From Botryococcus braunii (taxonomy: Eukaryota; Chlorophyta; Trebouxiophyceae), in contig KV908352.1 of assembly GCA_002005505.1 (NCBI GenBank), forward strand, positions 541,540 through 605,539: a DNA stretch of 64,000 nt, written 5' to 3'. The notes under the pieces were generated by a model. The model was not told where the DNA came from, ran no database searches, and was given only the letters and a program-made list of their open reading frames with translations. The position numbers and the translations under genes were made by a program. Of the stretch, positions 52,827 through 63,506 are shown one piece after another. Position 1 is the first letter of the stretch. Each line of letters opens with the position of its first letter.

Positions 52827-53528
52827 TGTTAGGTTATGGGCATTCGGCATCACCTGTAAGCAAGCAGACAGGTCGTAAGTTCGTGCCACTCCAGCTACCG
52901 TCCTTGACGACTGTGTGCTCTTTAGACACATGCAACTGCATGAACAAGACTGGCATCCTTTATGTGCCCAGTATCTTTCCAAACCAGTTCCGTTACATGT
53001 TGATCTGTCAATGAGCATCTACACACGGATAAGCTCCTGACGGCTGAAAGCAAGTACCTTCCTATACTCAATCAAGACTCCGTCCCTTAGCTGTTTGGGA
53101 GACTTGATTGTCCACTAAGATGGTTCACTTACAAACAAGCAATCAAACATGAACACATTACCAATACACACCCTGCGTCACCGCACCTGTAAGCAAGCAG
53201 ACAGGTCGTAAGTTCGTGCCACTCCAGCTACCGTCCTTGACGACTGTGTGCTCTTTAGACACATGCAACTGCATGAACAAGACTGGCATCCTTTATGTGC
53301 CCAGTATCTTTCCAAACCAGTTGCTCGACTATGCGGTGATCGCAGCTTTAATAGTCCTTTCACACTAACGCGTAATCTAAATCAGATTGTACCTTATGTT
53401 CGAAATAGACCTCATCCGAACGTGTCTTGAGGTACCTTATGTGGATAGTGGACCCGTATCCTAATAATGTAAATTTGAAGATCACCTAAAGCACAAGGCA
53501 TTCTATAATGTATGTTCACAACTCAACA
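52827..53528 (-). repeat. 5' LTR of element E
   Basis: A 702-bp LTR, identical to 48719-49420 by eye. Confidence 0.93.
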
Positions 53529-53533
53529 ATAGC

Positions 53534-54953
53534 CAGTGGTGGAATACCTGTGGTCCAGGTCCCCAGCATAGTCGGCATCAACATAGCCTTCTAGCTCAGG
53601 GCCCTTTCCACCCAGAGTAAGAGCTAACTCTCTGGTATCTCTCAAGTACTTCAGCACTCGAATGGCCTCATTCCAGTGTGAGGTAGTGGGTGTCATTCTA
53701 TACCTTGACAACACTCCAACAGCCTGAGAAATGTCAGGCCGGGTCGTATTGGCTATGTACAGTAACGATCCAATTAACTCGCAGTATCGATGACCAGGTG
53801 GCAGAGGGGTACCAGCCCCATGTGACATACCATCTGAGGACTCGGGTCTGCTGCTAGCCACGAAGTCCTTGGACATGGGGGTATCAACCCCACGTCCATC
53901 ATCAGCAACGCCAAACTTCTCCACAAGAGCATCAATCTTGGGAGTGCAACTCATGGAAATAGTGCCCTGAACTCTATTGCGTAGGACCTGACACCCCAGG
54001 AAATCATTCACCTCTCCCAAATCATGGATGGTGAAGTCCTTCTTCAATAACTCTTTCCCCCACTCAATCTCTGCAACCACTCTGGCAACTATGAGAAGAT
54101 CATCGACATAAACAAGAATAAACGACAGATTACCATCAGGGGCCCTCCTGATGTATACCCCAGCGTCGCTCTTGCACACACTATACCCCATCACGCTCAA
54201 CTTGTCGCTCAAGGTCTTGTGCCAAGCCCGTGGGGCTTGCTTAAGACCGTAGAGTGCCTTCCTGAGCTTGCACACAACTCTCGTGTTGCCATTCTCAAAT
54301 CCTGGTGGTTGGGTCACATAGACCTCTTCCTCCAACTCCCCATTGAGAAAAGCTGTCTTGATATCCACTTGGTGGATCTCAAGATTTTGTGTGGCAGCCA
54401 CTGCCAGCACAGCTCTCCTAGCACCATAGCTGCTGGTAGGTGCAAAAACCTCACCAACATCTATACCAGGAATCTGTCTGCAACCCTGGGCAACCAATCT
54501 TGCTTTAAACCGAGTGACATTCCCATGTGCATCGTTTTTTGTAGAAAAAATCCAATGAACAGGGATAACTTTCTGCCCATGGGGTCTTTCCACATACTGC
54601 ATAACCTCATGGGTGTCTAAAGACTCCATCTCCTCTTGCATTGCCTGCTGCCAAAACTCCCACTGAGGTGAGCGCTGGGCTTCCCTCAAGTTTGAGGGCA
54701 CGTGAACTTTTCCCAACCTGACAGAAGGTACACTCTGTACCTTATGCTGTGGTGCAGCAGGGCTGTCAGCCTTACTGATGCTGTTCCCTTCTCTCTCTCT
54801 CTCTCCCTGGTTGCCAGAATAAGGTACATTATGTACCTTATGCTGGGACTGGGCAGTACTGCCGGGATTATCTGATTCCTTCTCAAGTCTCTCTCTCTCT
54901 CCTTGACTACTGGACTCATGTGCAGCACCCTTACATTCTCGCACCTTCCGCAA
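53534..54953 (-). CDS. pol: RT and start of RNase H of element F
   Basis: An open frame with linker words HKVHNVPY and [90 protein letters not shown] and IHDLGEVNDFLGCQ. RNase H starts with GYVDADYAGDLDHRYSTTGY, where element E is inserted. The 2-bp gain that breaks C after YVDD is absent here. In a different frame from gag-integrase because of the CT-unit gain near 54973. Confidence 0.93.
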
Positions 54954-57900
54954 TGCAGAGGGGAGCAGCAGCTCTCTCTCTCTCTCCTGGACTCACACTT
55001 GGGCACACTACCCAGACTTGCCTGAGCTGCGCCTACAATGTCAGCCTGCACACCATAAGCATGACTAGCCAGTGACTGGGATTGGGCACCAGCTTCCCCT
55101 ACTGCTGGCATGTCTAACCCACTGCTCTCATCTCTTACATCTGCACCGAACATAGCCTCGACTGTCTCAACCTGCCCCTGCATATCAGGGAGACCAACCA
55201 TGTTTGGCTCACTCACAATTGCCTGACCTGGGTCAGGGGCATGCAATGGGATGTCAGAATGCTCTCTCCTAGCCACGCGCTGTACATAACGCTGCTCCCT
55301 TGTAAGGGTGGTCCCTGGAGGAAGGGGAATTTGTGACTTCCCCTGCATTCGCAACCCCTCTTGTACCTTCTGCATTTTTTCTACCTGGGATTGAGTTTCT
55401 ACACCCCCCCTGGCCAGATTCTGCATATGCTCAAGCACCGACCACGAGTGCTGAGATGGTTCTGGGGTCCCAACAGTAGAATCCAGGCTGGTGGGGTTTC
55501 CTTGGTCATGTGCTGCTGTAGTCCCGTCTCCAGACTGATCCCCAGCACAAAGTCCAGAGGTCCCAGGAGCCCCAGTGGAAAGCGTCTCCACTCCATGGTC
55601 ATCCTCCTCATCCCAGAACGTGGGTGGAGCAGCAGAGGGAATTGCTTGAGGCGTTGCCAGATTCTCACTGCCAAGGGGGGGTGATATCCTAGAATCATAG
55701 ACAGACCCAGGCTGGACCCTTGATAGACCCACTCTCTCAGCCCCCCTCAAGTGCTCGATAAAGCTGACGTCCCTACTCTCCTTCCACACTCCATTCCCCA
55801 CGTACACACCATACGCTTTAGACTGGGGACAATAACCAGTAAACATCCCAGGGATGGTCTTGGGCCCAAAAACAGACCTTTGGCCACTGGGAATGTGCAC
55901 ATGGGCTACACAGCCAAACGTGCGCAGCACAGACACATCAGGTTTGACACCAAAGAATAATTCCATGGGGGTCAGGGACCTGCCTGAAGTAGGACCCACA
56001 TTGTAGAGGAGGGTAGCTGTCTCAAGCGCCTCCTTCCAAAGGGAGGGGTCTGCTGCAGCATGGACCAACAGAGTCCTTGTTCGCTCCTTCAGGGTCCTAT
56101 TCATCCTCTCCGCCACCCCATTCTGCTGAGGCGTGTAGGGCGCTGAGGACTCCATCTTAGTGCCCTGCTGAGCACAAAACTCTTTGAATTGCTGGTTCAG
56201 GAACTCTGAACCCCTGTCAGTCCTCACACACTTCACAACCGTGCCTCGTTGGGTCTGCCAAAAACGGAGCAGGTCTATCACAGCCTTTGGGATGCAATCC
56301 TTTGACTTCACAGGCAGGGAGGCAACTTGGTGTGAACTTTCATCCACTACAGTGACCCAATATCGTTCACCTGTGATGGCAGGAGGTGATATGGGACCCA
56401 CAGTATCCACATGGACTCTATCGAGTGGGTGATGTGCAGGCCTGGAAGATACAGGGAAAGGAGGTCTGGAGTGTTTCCCTTGTATACACGATTCACAGTG
56501 CTTGGGGCACTCAGAGCAGGGAGCAAGGGAGATATTGATTCCTGTAACCAGATCTTCCTTGGAGAACCTCTGCATGCTGCTGGCACCAGGATGACCTAAC
56601 CTAGCATGCCACAGAGATCTCTCGCTACACACGTGTCCTTTCCTAAGATGAGATGCCTCAGCCATGTGATCAATATGTCTGCAGCCAACTTGCTGCCCTC
56701 TGACAGGACTAACAAACTCCAAAAAAAACAGACCTCGTGCGCGGGTGATATCTCCACACCACCCTTCAGGTCCCTTCATGGCTGTGTAACCACCTGCAGT
56801 GTCAGTCAGGAAAGATGCTCCATCCTGAATTGCACCAGTGACTGAAATGAGGTTGGTATGCGCAGAAGGAACACACTGCACATTGTGCAGCCAGAATACT
56901 TCGTGCCTTGCATTCACAAGGCATACAGACCCAGATGCAATGATTCCTCCCTTGGCGTCTGAGGTTGCCAAGTGCAGAGGAAGAGGCTGTCTATGCATAA
57001 CTGGATTATGGAGCAATGAGAGATCATTGACTATATGCACAGAGGCACCACTATCTATTAACCAAGATGTGCTGCTAGCTCCATGCGAAGTTGGGGCAAG
57101 CACATTGAGAGAGATAAACATCGCCTCACCAGAAGGAGGGGGTGGAGGTGGTAAATGCCACCCCGGAAACGTGTGTTGACTTGTTGGATAGTTATATGCT
57201 GAAGGAGGTCCAGGGCTGGAAGCGGATGAAGGCGGGCCACCCCGGCCAGATCCATGGTCCCACCAGGCTTGAGGAGACGACTGTGGGCCTCCCTGGCCCC
57301 AGTAAGCTGCAGGCCCAACGCTTGCCGCTTGCATGTTTTGATGCAGAGCCTGCAGCTGCCTGAGCGGTCCGCAGTCAGTCATGAAGTGGCCCTTTGCCTT
57401 GCAGAAGTGGCATGTAAGCTCCTCTCTGGGCCTTCTTGCCCTGCCAGGTCCACGCCCCCTGCCACCAAAAGTAGTTGCAGAGGGGCCAGCGGGAGGCTGT
57501 TCGTTTGCTGGTAGTGCTGCTCCAACTCCCGGTACTGCTCCCACTCCTGGTGCAGCTCCAGCGCTTGATGACGCTCCAGCTACCCCCCCAGAGGGACCAG
57601 CCACTGCTGCAGCTGCCATGGCCTGAGGTGTTCCCTCTGCAGGTGGGTCCTTGTACCCACGGCTGGCTGCGGCGCGCAGGATTCTTTGAATCAGCTCCAA
57701 TGGCGGCTTGTCGGTTGCCATAACCTCCAGGGACTCGAGCCTCAGCACAGGAGGGAGGCCCTTCACCATCAGCTCCCCAACATTGTGGTCCAAGAGGATG
57801 AACGCGTTGTTTCTGAGACTTGTAGCCAGATCCATCATTCTGTAGAGGTAGACCTTGAGTGTCTCCCCTGTCTTGATGCCCTGCTCCATTTCCTTGTACC

Positions 57901-58342
57901 ACTCAAGGTTGATGTCTTGGTTGCTCCCTCCAGTGTGACTGTTCTTCACCCACGCGATGAAGTCGAACGCTGCTTTGTGGCATGAGATCTGAGAATGCCA
58001 GATGACTGGAACTGACTGGATCAGCCACTGCTTGATGGCTGAGTTCTCCACCGACCCTGGCATTGGCCTCTCCAAAGCCGCTCTGACCCCCTTGGTGTTT
58101 GCGCACGCCTCCAAATTTTCATACCAAAATTCAAAATTGCGCCCTCCATCATCAAGCATGACAGTCATCTTTGGATTAGAGGTATTGGGGATGTAGGCTG
58201 CCTTGTCAATCTCCACCTTTGGTTCTGCAGTGGCTGATTGTGTCCCGGTCATAGACTGCCCTGGAGTGGCCCCACTGACTTCTCCAGGTTGAGACATTGC
58301 TGTTTCACTGCTACTTTCCTTTTCTTTGCCCCTTTTTGTCAT
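54686..58342 (-). CDS. gag-pol: Gag-protease-integrase ORF of element F
   Basis: 1,218 residues, MTKRGKEKESSS start. Same domain order as C: Gag, Ala/Gly/Pro-rich spacer, zinc knuckle CHFCKAKGHFMTDC, protease WLIDSGASVHIVND, pre-integrase LWHARLGHPG, integrase with VRTDRGSEF and APYTPQQNGVAER. It differs from C at scattered residues only (for example QKVE/PKVE, EALEA/ENLEA, MHGQP/MHRQP). True coding ends near 54975. After SRRERE the frame is lost because the CT run has one more unit than in C, and the remaining 90 residues or so are out of frame. Confidence 0.93.
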   Translation of the reverse strand: MTKRGKEKESSSETAMSQPGEVSGATPGQSMTGTQSATAEPKVEIDKAAYIPNTSNPKMTVMLDDGGRNFEFWYENLEACANTKGVRAALERPMPGSVENSAIKQWLIQSVPVIWHSQISCHKAAFDFIAWVKNSHTGGSNQDINLEWYKEMEQGIKTGETLKVYLYRMMDLATSLRNNAFILLDHNVGELMVKGLPPVLRLESLEVMATDKPPLELIQRILRAAASRGYKDPPAEGTPQAMAAAAVAGPSGGVAGASSSAGAAPGVGAVPGVGAALPANEQPPAGPSATTFGGRGRGPGRARRPREELTCHFCKAKGHFMTDCGPLRQLQALHQNMQAASVGPAAYWGQGGPQSSPQAWWDHGSGRGGPPSSASSPGPPSAYNYPTSQHTFPGWHLPPPPPPSGEAMFISLNVLAPTSHGASSTSWLIDSGASVHIVNDLSLLHNPVMHRQPLPLHLATSDAKGGIIASGSVCLVNARHEVFWLHNVQCVPSAHTNLISVTGAIQDGASFLTDTAGGYTAMKGPEGWCGDITRARGLFFLEFVSPVRGQQVGCRHIDHMAEASHLRKGHVCSERSLWHARLGHPGASSMQRFSKEDLVTGINISLAPCSECPKHCESCIQGKHSRPPFPVSSRPAHHPLDRVHVDTVGPISPPAITGERYWVTVVDESSHQVASLPVKSKDCIPKAVIDLLRFWQTQRGTVVKCVRTDRGSEFLNQQFKEFCAQQGTKMESSAPYTPQQNGVAERMNRTLKERTRTLLVHAAADPSLWKEALETATLLYNVGPTSGRSLTPMELFFGVKPDVSVLRTFGCVAHVHIPSGQRSVFGPKTIPGMFTGYCPQSKAYGVYVGNGVWKESRDVSFIEHLRGAERVGLSRVQPGSVYDSRISPPLGSENLATPQAIPSAAPPTFWDEEDDHGVETLSTGAPGTSGLCAGDQSGDGTTAAHDQGNPTSLDSTVGTPEPSQHSWSVLEHMQNLARGGVETQSQVEKMQKVQEGLRMQGKSQIPLPPGTTLTREQRYVQRVARREHSDIPLHAPDPGQAIVSEPNMVGLPDMQGQVETVEAMFGADVRDESSGLDMPAVGEAGAQSQSLASHAYGVQADIVGAAQASLGSVPKCESRRERESCCSPLHCGRCENVRVLHMSPVVKERERDLRRNQIIPAVLPSPSIRYIMYLILATREREREKGTASVRLTALLHHSIRYRVYLLSGWEKFTCPQT

Positions 58343-58718
58343 ACTATTGTCACTTCACCAGCCAAACTTACTCATAAACTTCTGGAATGCAGCAATACCC
58401 TACAATTCCCTCCATGTCATGGAAATTTACCAGCCAGTCTTGCACAGTAGTAGCAGATATGTTCCCCTCAGAAGTTTGCGCCGGAGTCCGGCCCGACTCA
58501 CTCAGTGCTTCTAGACAACGTCTATGAATGATAAAGCACAGCTAAAACTTCAATTATGAATTTCCCAGAAAGGTAAACTGTGAGTAAGATAATGGTCCTG
58601 GTACACTCGAGTTCCCTTGCGCCGCTGCGCCATGCTCGAGCTCCTTTGTTGACGCTTACGTCTGACCCATCCGTAGACGACCTTCACTCCTGCTTTTACT
58701 TGGCTCAGCTGGAAGGGC

Positions 58719-58732
58719 GTGGGCCCATAACC
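58719..58732 (-). promoter_or_regulatory. Primer binding site of element F with LTR hairpin
   Basis: A perfect GGTTATGGGCCCAC, with a 10-bp stem to the LTR end (58723-58732 and 58740-58749, 7-nt loop). Confidence 0.87.
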
Positions 58733-59301
58733 TGTGAAAGGTTATGGGCAATCGGCTTTCCCTGTACAAAGCAGACAGGTCGTCAATAGACGCCACACAC
58801 AACTGTCGGACAAGACTAGCATCTGGTGATGCCCAGCATCTTTCACAACCAGTTCCGTTACATCATTATCTTGTACACAAGCACCGATCAAGCAATCACT
58901 AGATAAGGCTCTAGACGGCTACGTTCAAGTACATGCCTATACTCCCTGAAGTCACTGTCCCTTATCTGTTTGAGTGACTACAGGGTACACTAAGCTTGTT
59001 CACTCTCACAATAGCAACAATGATACAACACACACTGCCGCACCGTACCTGTACAAAGCAGACAGGTCGTCAATAGACGCCACACACAACTGTCGGACAA
59101 GACTAGCATCTGGTGATGCCCAGCATCTTTCACAACCAGTTGGTATTCACTCCGGTGGGGCAGCCTTAAGAGTTCATCCGACAAACGTGTGATCTAGATA
59201 GGATTGTACCTTATGTTCTCAATGGACCCATATCCTAATAGTGCACACATGAAGATCACTTAAAGCACAAGGCATTCAATAATAATGTTCAGAACTCAAC
59301 A
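58733..59301 (-). repeat. 5' LTR of element F
   Basis: A 569-bp LTR, identical by eye to 47723-48291. TSD ACATG follows. Confidence 0.95.
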
Positions 59302-59306
59302 ACATG

Positions 59307-59795
59307 ACCTGAAGTTGCAACTGTGCCAAGCGTCCATTGCACATTTTGGAAATGCACCAGAACAAATCCCTGCATTCAGGACAACAGGTTTTGTTGCATC
59401 GCCTTTTGATCATGCCCAGGGTGACTATAAGAAATATGCAGCGCAGGCCCCTAGGCGTTGTATAGAGGTCGACCCTGCAACAATGAATCCCCCCCAGTAT
59501 TCGGCAATGCTACTATGAGTACATAGCATCTGATTTTGCATATAGAAACCCCATTAAAAGAAATAGCAGCTGCTGAAGGGCAGCAAGCTGTTGGTAGTAT
59601 CGGCCTGTGGGGAAAGCAGTGGGATGGGGACCAATGGGTTGTATTGCCTAAAGAATGGTGATGAGATCATGCCAGCCCAGGCCATGTATGCACAAATATT
59701 TTATCATCAGACATGAAAGATGCCTAGAAGAAGCCAGAGCAATTGCAGAGACAGTCACAAAACTTGTGTCAATGCATGAGGCAGACAGAGACTGA
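59307..59795 (+). pseudogene. Frame-broken coding sequence right of element F
   Basis: Open pieces in successive frames look like one protein: QLCQASIAHFGNAPEQIPAF and GDYKKYAAQAPRRCIEVDPA (to 59518), YYEYIASDFAYRNPIK (59508-59560), AAEGQQAVGSIGLWGKQWDG and QWVVLPKEW (to 59660), MPAQAMYAQIFYHQT, and CLEEARAIAETVTKLVSMHE (to 59795). No GT/AG borders at the frame changes, so frameshifts fit better than introns. A run of seven Cs at 59487 is a likely slippage site. Family not recognised. Confidence 0.45.
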
Positions 59796-59813
59796 TGGGC
59801 ATGTAAAATTTGT

Positions 59814-60110
59814 ATGCTTCAGTTGATGATTGGGATTCCGCTCTCAGAAGGACGAGAAATCCGTCTGAACCTAGATAAGGAGCCATTCTTGGGGCTGATG
59901 GCTGGAAGTGTGGCTGTGTTTGCTGCTGTGTTCTTGCTGGTCAGAATGGTGAAAGGACTGCTACGGAGAGGAACTACCAGGCGCACCGCCACCGAGAGAA
60001 GAGATCGCTCTTTGGGAGGCCGCGTGGTAAGCATCAACCCGACATTTCGGATTGGTATTGTCGATGTGCATTTGTGTCCCCTCTGGCCTCTAACGCATAA
60101 CTGTGCTTGA
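59814..60110 (+). CDS. Small membrane ORF with basic tail (hypothetical)
   Basis: 98 codons; ATG at 59814 or 59826 (MIGIPLSEGREIRLNLD). A hydrophobic segment GLMAGSVAVFAAVFLLVRMV is followed by an Arg-rich stretch (KGLLRRGTTRRTATERRDR), the pattern of a single-pass protein with a cytosolic basic flank. Directly downstream of the broken coding sequence; the relation is unknown. Confidence 0.35.
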   Translation: MLQLMIGIPLSEGREIRLNLDKEPFLGLMAGSVAVFAAVFLLVRMVKGLLRRGTTRRTATERRDRSLGGRVVSINPTFRIGIVDVHLCPLWPLTHNCA

Positions 60111-60179
60111 CGGTTCGACCCCCCCCCCGGGGTGTTATGTGTCTCTGTGAACAAGGGAAAGGGGGCGCGTGTGTGCAAG

Positions 60180-60760
<581 letters not shown>

Positions 60761-60835
60761 AGGGGGATTGTCTACCCGTGTGCCCTCCGCCCCTTTATTT
60801 TTATTTGGTGAGGAGTTGCCGACCCGTCATGCTAG

Positions 60836-61232
60836 GATGGCTGAAGGGATGATTACTCTCCTGAACTCTGACAACTACTGGTTGTGGTCACTTGGAGAAA
60901 AACAGGTAGAGGTGCCAATGGCAGGGTCATTGCCAATCAATAGGTCAGTTTCATCACTGGAATTGGGGCCAAGAAAAGCAGCGTCCACGCAAACCCCCGC
61001 TGTTTTGGGAGCCACTGCCACCAAAGGTGCATACAGAACTAAAACTTCTGCTACAGAAGTTGTCTCAGGCAGCAAGGCAGACCAGATCCCTGAGTGGTGG
61101 ACACCGCCTCCCATCTTTTGCCCACCCAGTGCCCCATTTGCTGCAGAGGTGGAATCCCTTTATTTTTTAAACCTGACCCCTCAATCCCGCGTTTGCCTGT
61201 TAGGGCTGGCAAGTAGGCCTCCGATACTCTAA
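60836..61232 (+). CDS. Hypothetical ORF
   Basis: Open stretch after the microsatellite, ATG at about 60837 (MAEGMITLLNSDNYWLWSLG). Middle Ser/Thr/Ala-rich; then EWWTPPPIFCPPSAPFAAEV. No domain recognised. A possible donor GCAAGTAGGC at 61207 does not match the phase of the exon at 61700, so linkage is not supported. Confidence 0.3.
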
Positions 61233-61699
61233 AGAAAAGAGATTCGGCAACCTGCCAAGAGAAAGCATACATCATATTGGTATTGACATGTCAGAATCTT
61301 GCAAGAGTCACAACTCATCAGTCTTGATCAAGGCTTGTATTTCTGGGATCTGCTGGTTTTGACATAAGCAGTGAATTCCTAGTTCCGCGCTTGAGCCCAT
61401 GCCAACGTACTGGTATCCTTGGGGAACCTTGGACCACTTCCCATATTGCAGTATTATGGCAGAAGAAGATGGTGAAACTGAATTTTCAATACATTGGTGG
61501 ACAAAGCAGATCCCATTGGTGTGCCTCATCTTAAGTGGTCAGCAGACGTTTTCTTGTTGTTTTTACCCGCACTTACACATACACCTGGGACTTAACCATT
61601 CCTCCCTACGCTGTTGGGGTGATATTTCACCATGTAGACGGTGAGTGATGACCAATGTTACAGCACCCATGTGGCAAATATTGCTTTTCTTGACCCTAG

Positions 61700-61810
61700 G
61701 CTGGCGGTTCCCAGATCAAGAAGGATGCAATGCAAGTTCTGAGGGAGATGGAAAGTTTCAAACTGAGGGGGGAAGATTATCCATTCAACCTTTTTTTAGC
61801 TCTGCGTGAG
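61700..61810 (+). CDS. Coding exon, host gene (37 codons)
   Basis: Preceded by TTGACCCTAG and followed by GTACGT, both phase 0. Reads AGGSQIKKDAMQVLREMESF through to LFLALRE. It joins in frame to the exon at 62192 across a 381-bp GT-AG intron. Product unknown. Confidence 0.6.
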
Positions 61811-62191
61811 GTACGTCCACCAGTACTTTTCAGTAGGTGACAGAGTGCCGGGAAAGTCCTGCAACAACCTGTGCCTTCATACCTTCAAGTATCTAATAAT
61901 TAACAAATTCAAAGAAGCTTCTCCTGACATTTGTTAGGGTCTGAAGTGGCAAAGTCTTGGCTATAGAACACACGCTGTCAACAAGTACTTTGCCCTATTG
62001 AATTATCCCATCCCTACTTTAAATTTGTCGACTGTACATGCATGCAGTACTATCTCATGGACAAATGCGTACACTGCCATGTAGCCGGGAATTATTAGCT
62101 ATTTCTTCAACATTACATTGGGCTTTCCGCTTTCTGTAATTTTGGAATCATATGATGTTCTCACAAGGAAGTCATTTGCATGCATGTACAG

Positions 62192-62476
62192 ACGCTCGGC
62201 CAGACAGGTCTGTCCGTCAAGCCTAAGACGGATAATGGAAGGGATGCCATGTTCCGGGCCGGGGTTGACATGGTCCTCACTGGAATGATGGACCCCAATC
62301 AGCCACAAGTGACACAACCGCAGGAATTTGTTGCAGGCCTGGCCCGCGATATCGGTGCAACTCTTGCCCATTCACACTTTCACACCCTGTTGCTAGTCTT
62401 ACGTTTTGCAGGTTTGGGGAAAGCTATTATGCAAAAAGATCGAGTATTCAATGAGGCTTTGCTGCAGGACTGCTAG
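62192..62476 (+). CDS. Terminal coding exon, host gene (94 codons and stop)
   Basis: Preceded by GCATGTACAG, phase 0 with 61700-61810. Begins TLGQTGLSVKPKTDNGRDAM and ends NEALLQDC before TAG. It contains FRAGVDMVLTGMMDPNQPQV and a hydrophobic SHFHTLLLVLRFAGLG. The spliced product of the two exons gives 131 clean codons. No family recognised. A second GT (TTTTGCAGGTTTG at 62411) could be an alternative boundary. Confidence 0.55.
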   Translation, partial: TLGQTGLSVKPKTDNGRDAMFRAGVDMVLTGMMDPNQPQVTQPQEFVAGLARDIGATLAHSHFHTLLLVLRFAGLGKAIMQKDRVFNEALLQDC

Positions 62477-63506
62477 AAATGTCATCGCAATACAGAGGAA
62501 CGGACAGCTCCAAAAGAAGTTATTTTGGTATATAATCATACATTTTTCTGAGTTAAATTCTACAGGATTCGCAAATATTGGAGAGAAGTGGCTTTTTATG
62601 TAGGATCTGTAGACAGATAAAGCTGGGATGCAGACTTGACAATGTCACAATTTTGTGAGAGGCCACAAGAAGGAAGCTAAGGAGGAGAGTAAGCGTGGAG
62701 AAGCGGAAAGGGAGGAAAAGACTTGAGCCAGGTGTTTGCATTGCATGTCCATATATAGCCGCCTAAAGCTACCGTACAGGCGGTACTTATTGACCGAAAA
62801 TTCCCAAAAAAGTAAGGTGAAAAAAATAATGGAATTTTACGCTAGGCAGGGGTAAGTTAAGAGGCCTTCTGTACCAGTCAAAATAAAAAAATGGTCACTA
62901 ATTACTGCCGGTATGGTATATGGCACAATCAGGTTTGCAACAAAGTTGTGACGTATTGAACTCATCTGTACGTGTGCAGAATGACACAAGCTGTCTCACC
63001 CCCTTGTGATATCGGGCTTTGGTGGGGCTGGCATCTGGTGCTAGTCTTGATTAACTTCTAACTTGAACACATTCTTGACCTTACAAACTGATGTTCCTCA
63101 CAGATTGATGATCCTTTCAAACTGATGCTCATTGATGGGCTCACGCATATGTACCCAGCCATGCATAAGTTTGTTTTGTCTTTGAAACGGGCAAGGGGTT
63201 GAACTCCAACGCCACACATCATGGGACCTGTCCAATGATAAGGGAGAAGACTGTAATGCTGACAAGCACACAGGATATCCCGTTGCAGAGTGCAAAATGC
63301 TTGTTGAACCCCACTTATGACAGATATCATTCGCTTGCAAGCCAAATGGGTAAAAGGAGGCTTTAGTAACACCCAAGCAACTGTGTTCACGTCCGGCAAA
63401 AGGCATTAATCAGTGATACTGCCCTGATTGGTACAATAACGAAGCCATGTGCTATTCGAGCACCAAGTGTAGCGGGTTGTCTAAGGGGCACTGGAACCTT
63501 GCAGGG
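62477..63506. other. No gene recognised
   Basis: Unassigned, AT-rich; probably the 3' flank of the gene ending at 62476 and the start of another. A CCTTGCAG acceptor-like site lies just before 63505. Confidence 0.45.

Larger units (their letters stand above)
48719..53528 (-). mobile_element. Non-autonomous Copia element E nested in F
   Basis: 4,810 bp with a perfect TSD, ATAGC (48714-48718 and 53529-53533), splitting F's RNase H. Two 702-bp LTRs that look identical by eye, a polypurine tract at 49421 and a perfect primer site at 52813. The interior holds only a deleted RNase H/RT relic at its 3' end and about 2.8 kb of sequence unrelated to Copia. It must have moved using proteins supplied by another element. 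Confidence 0.92.
47723..59301 (-). mobile_element. Copia element F (near-intact, split by element E)
   Basis: Flanked by a perfect TSD, ACATG (47718-47722 and 59302-59306). LTRs of 569 bp at both ends look identical by eye. Coding matches C at well over 95% identity in protein by inspection. Without E (4,810 bp plus TSD) F is about 6.76 kb. Breaks: one CT-unit gain in the linker (about 54973) and the E insertion in RNase H. Otherwise it looks competent, so it inserted recently, and E more recently still. Confidence 0.95.
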
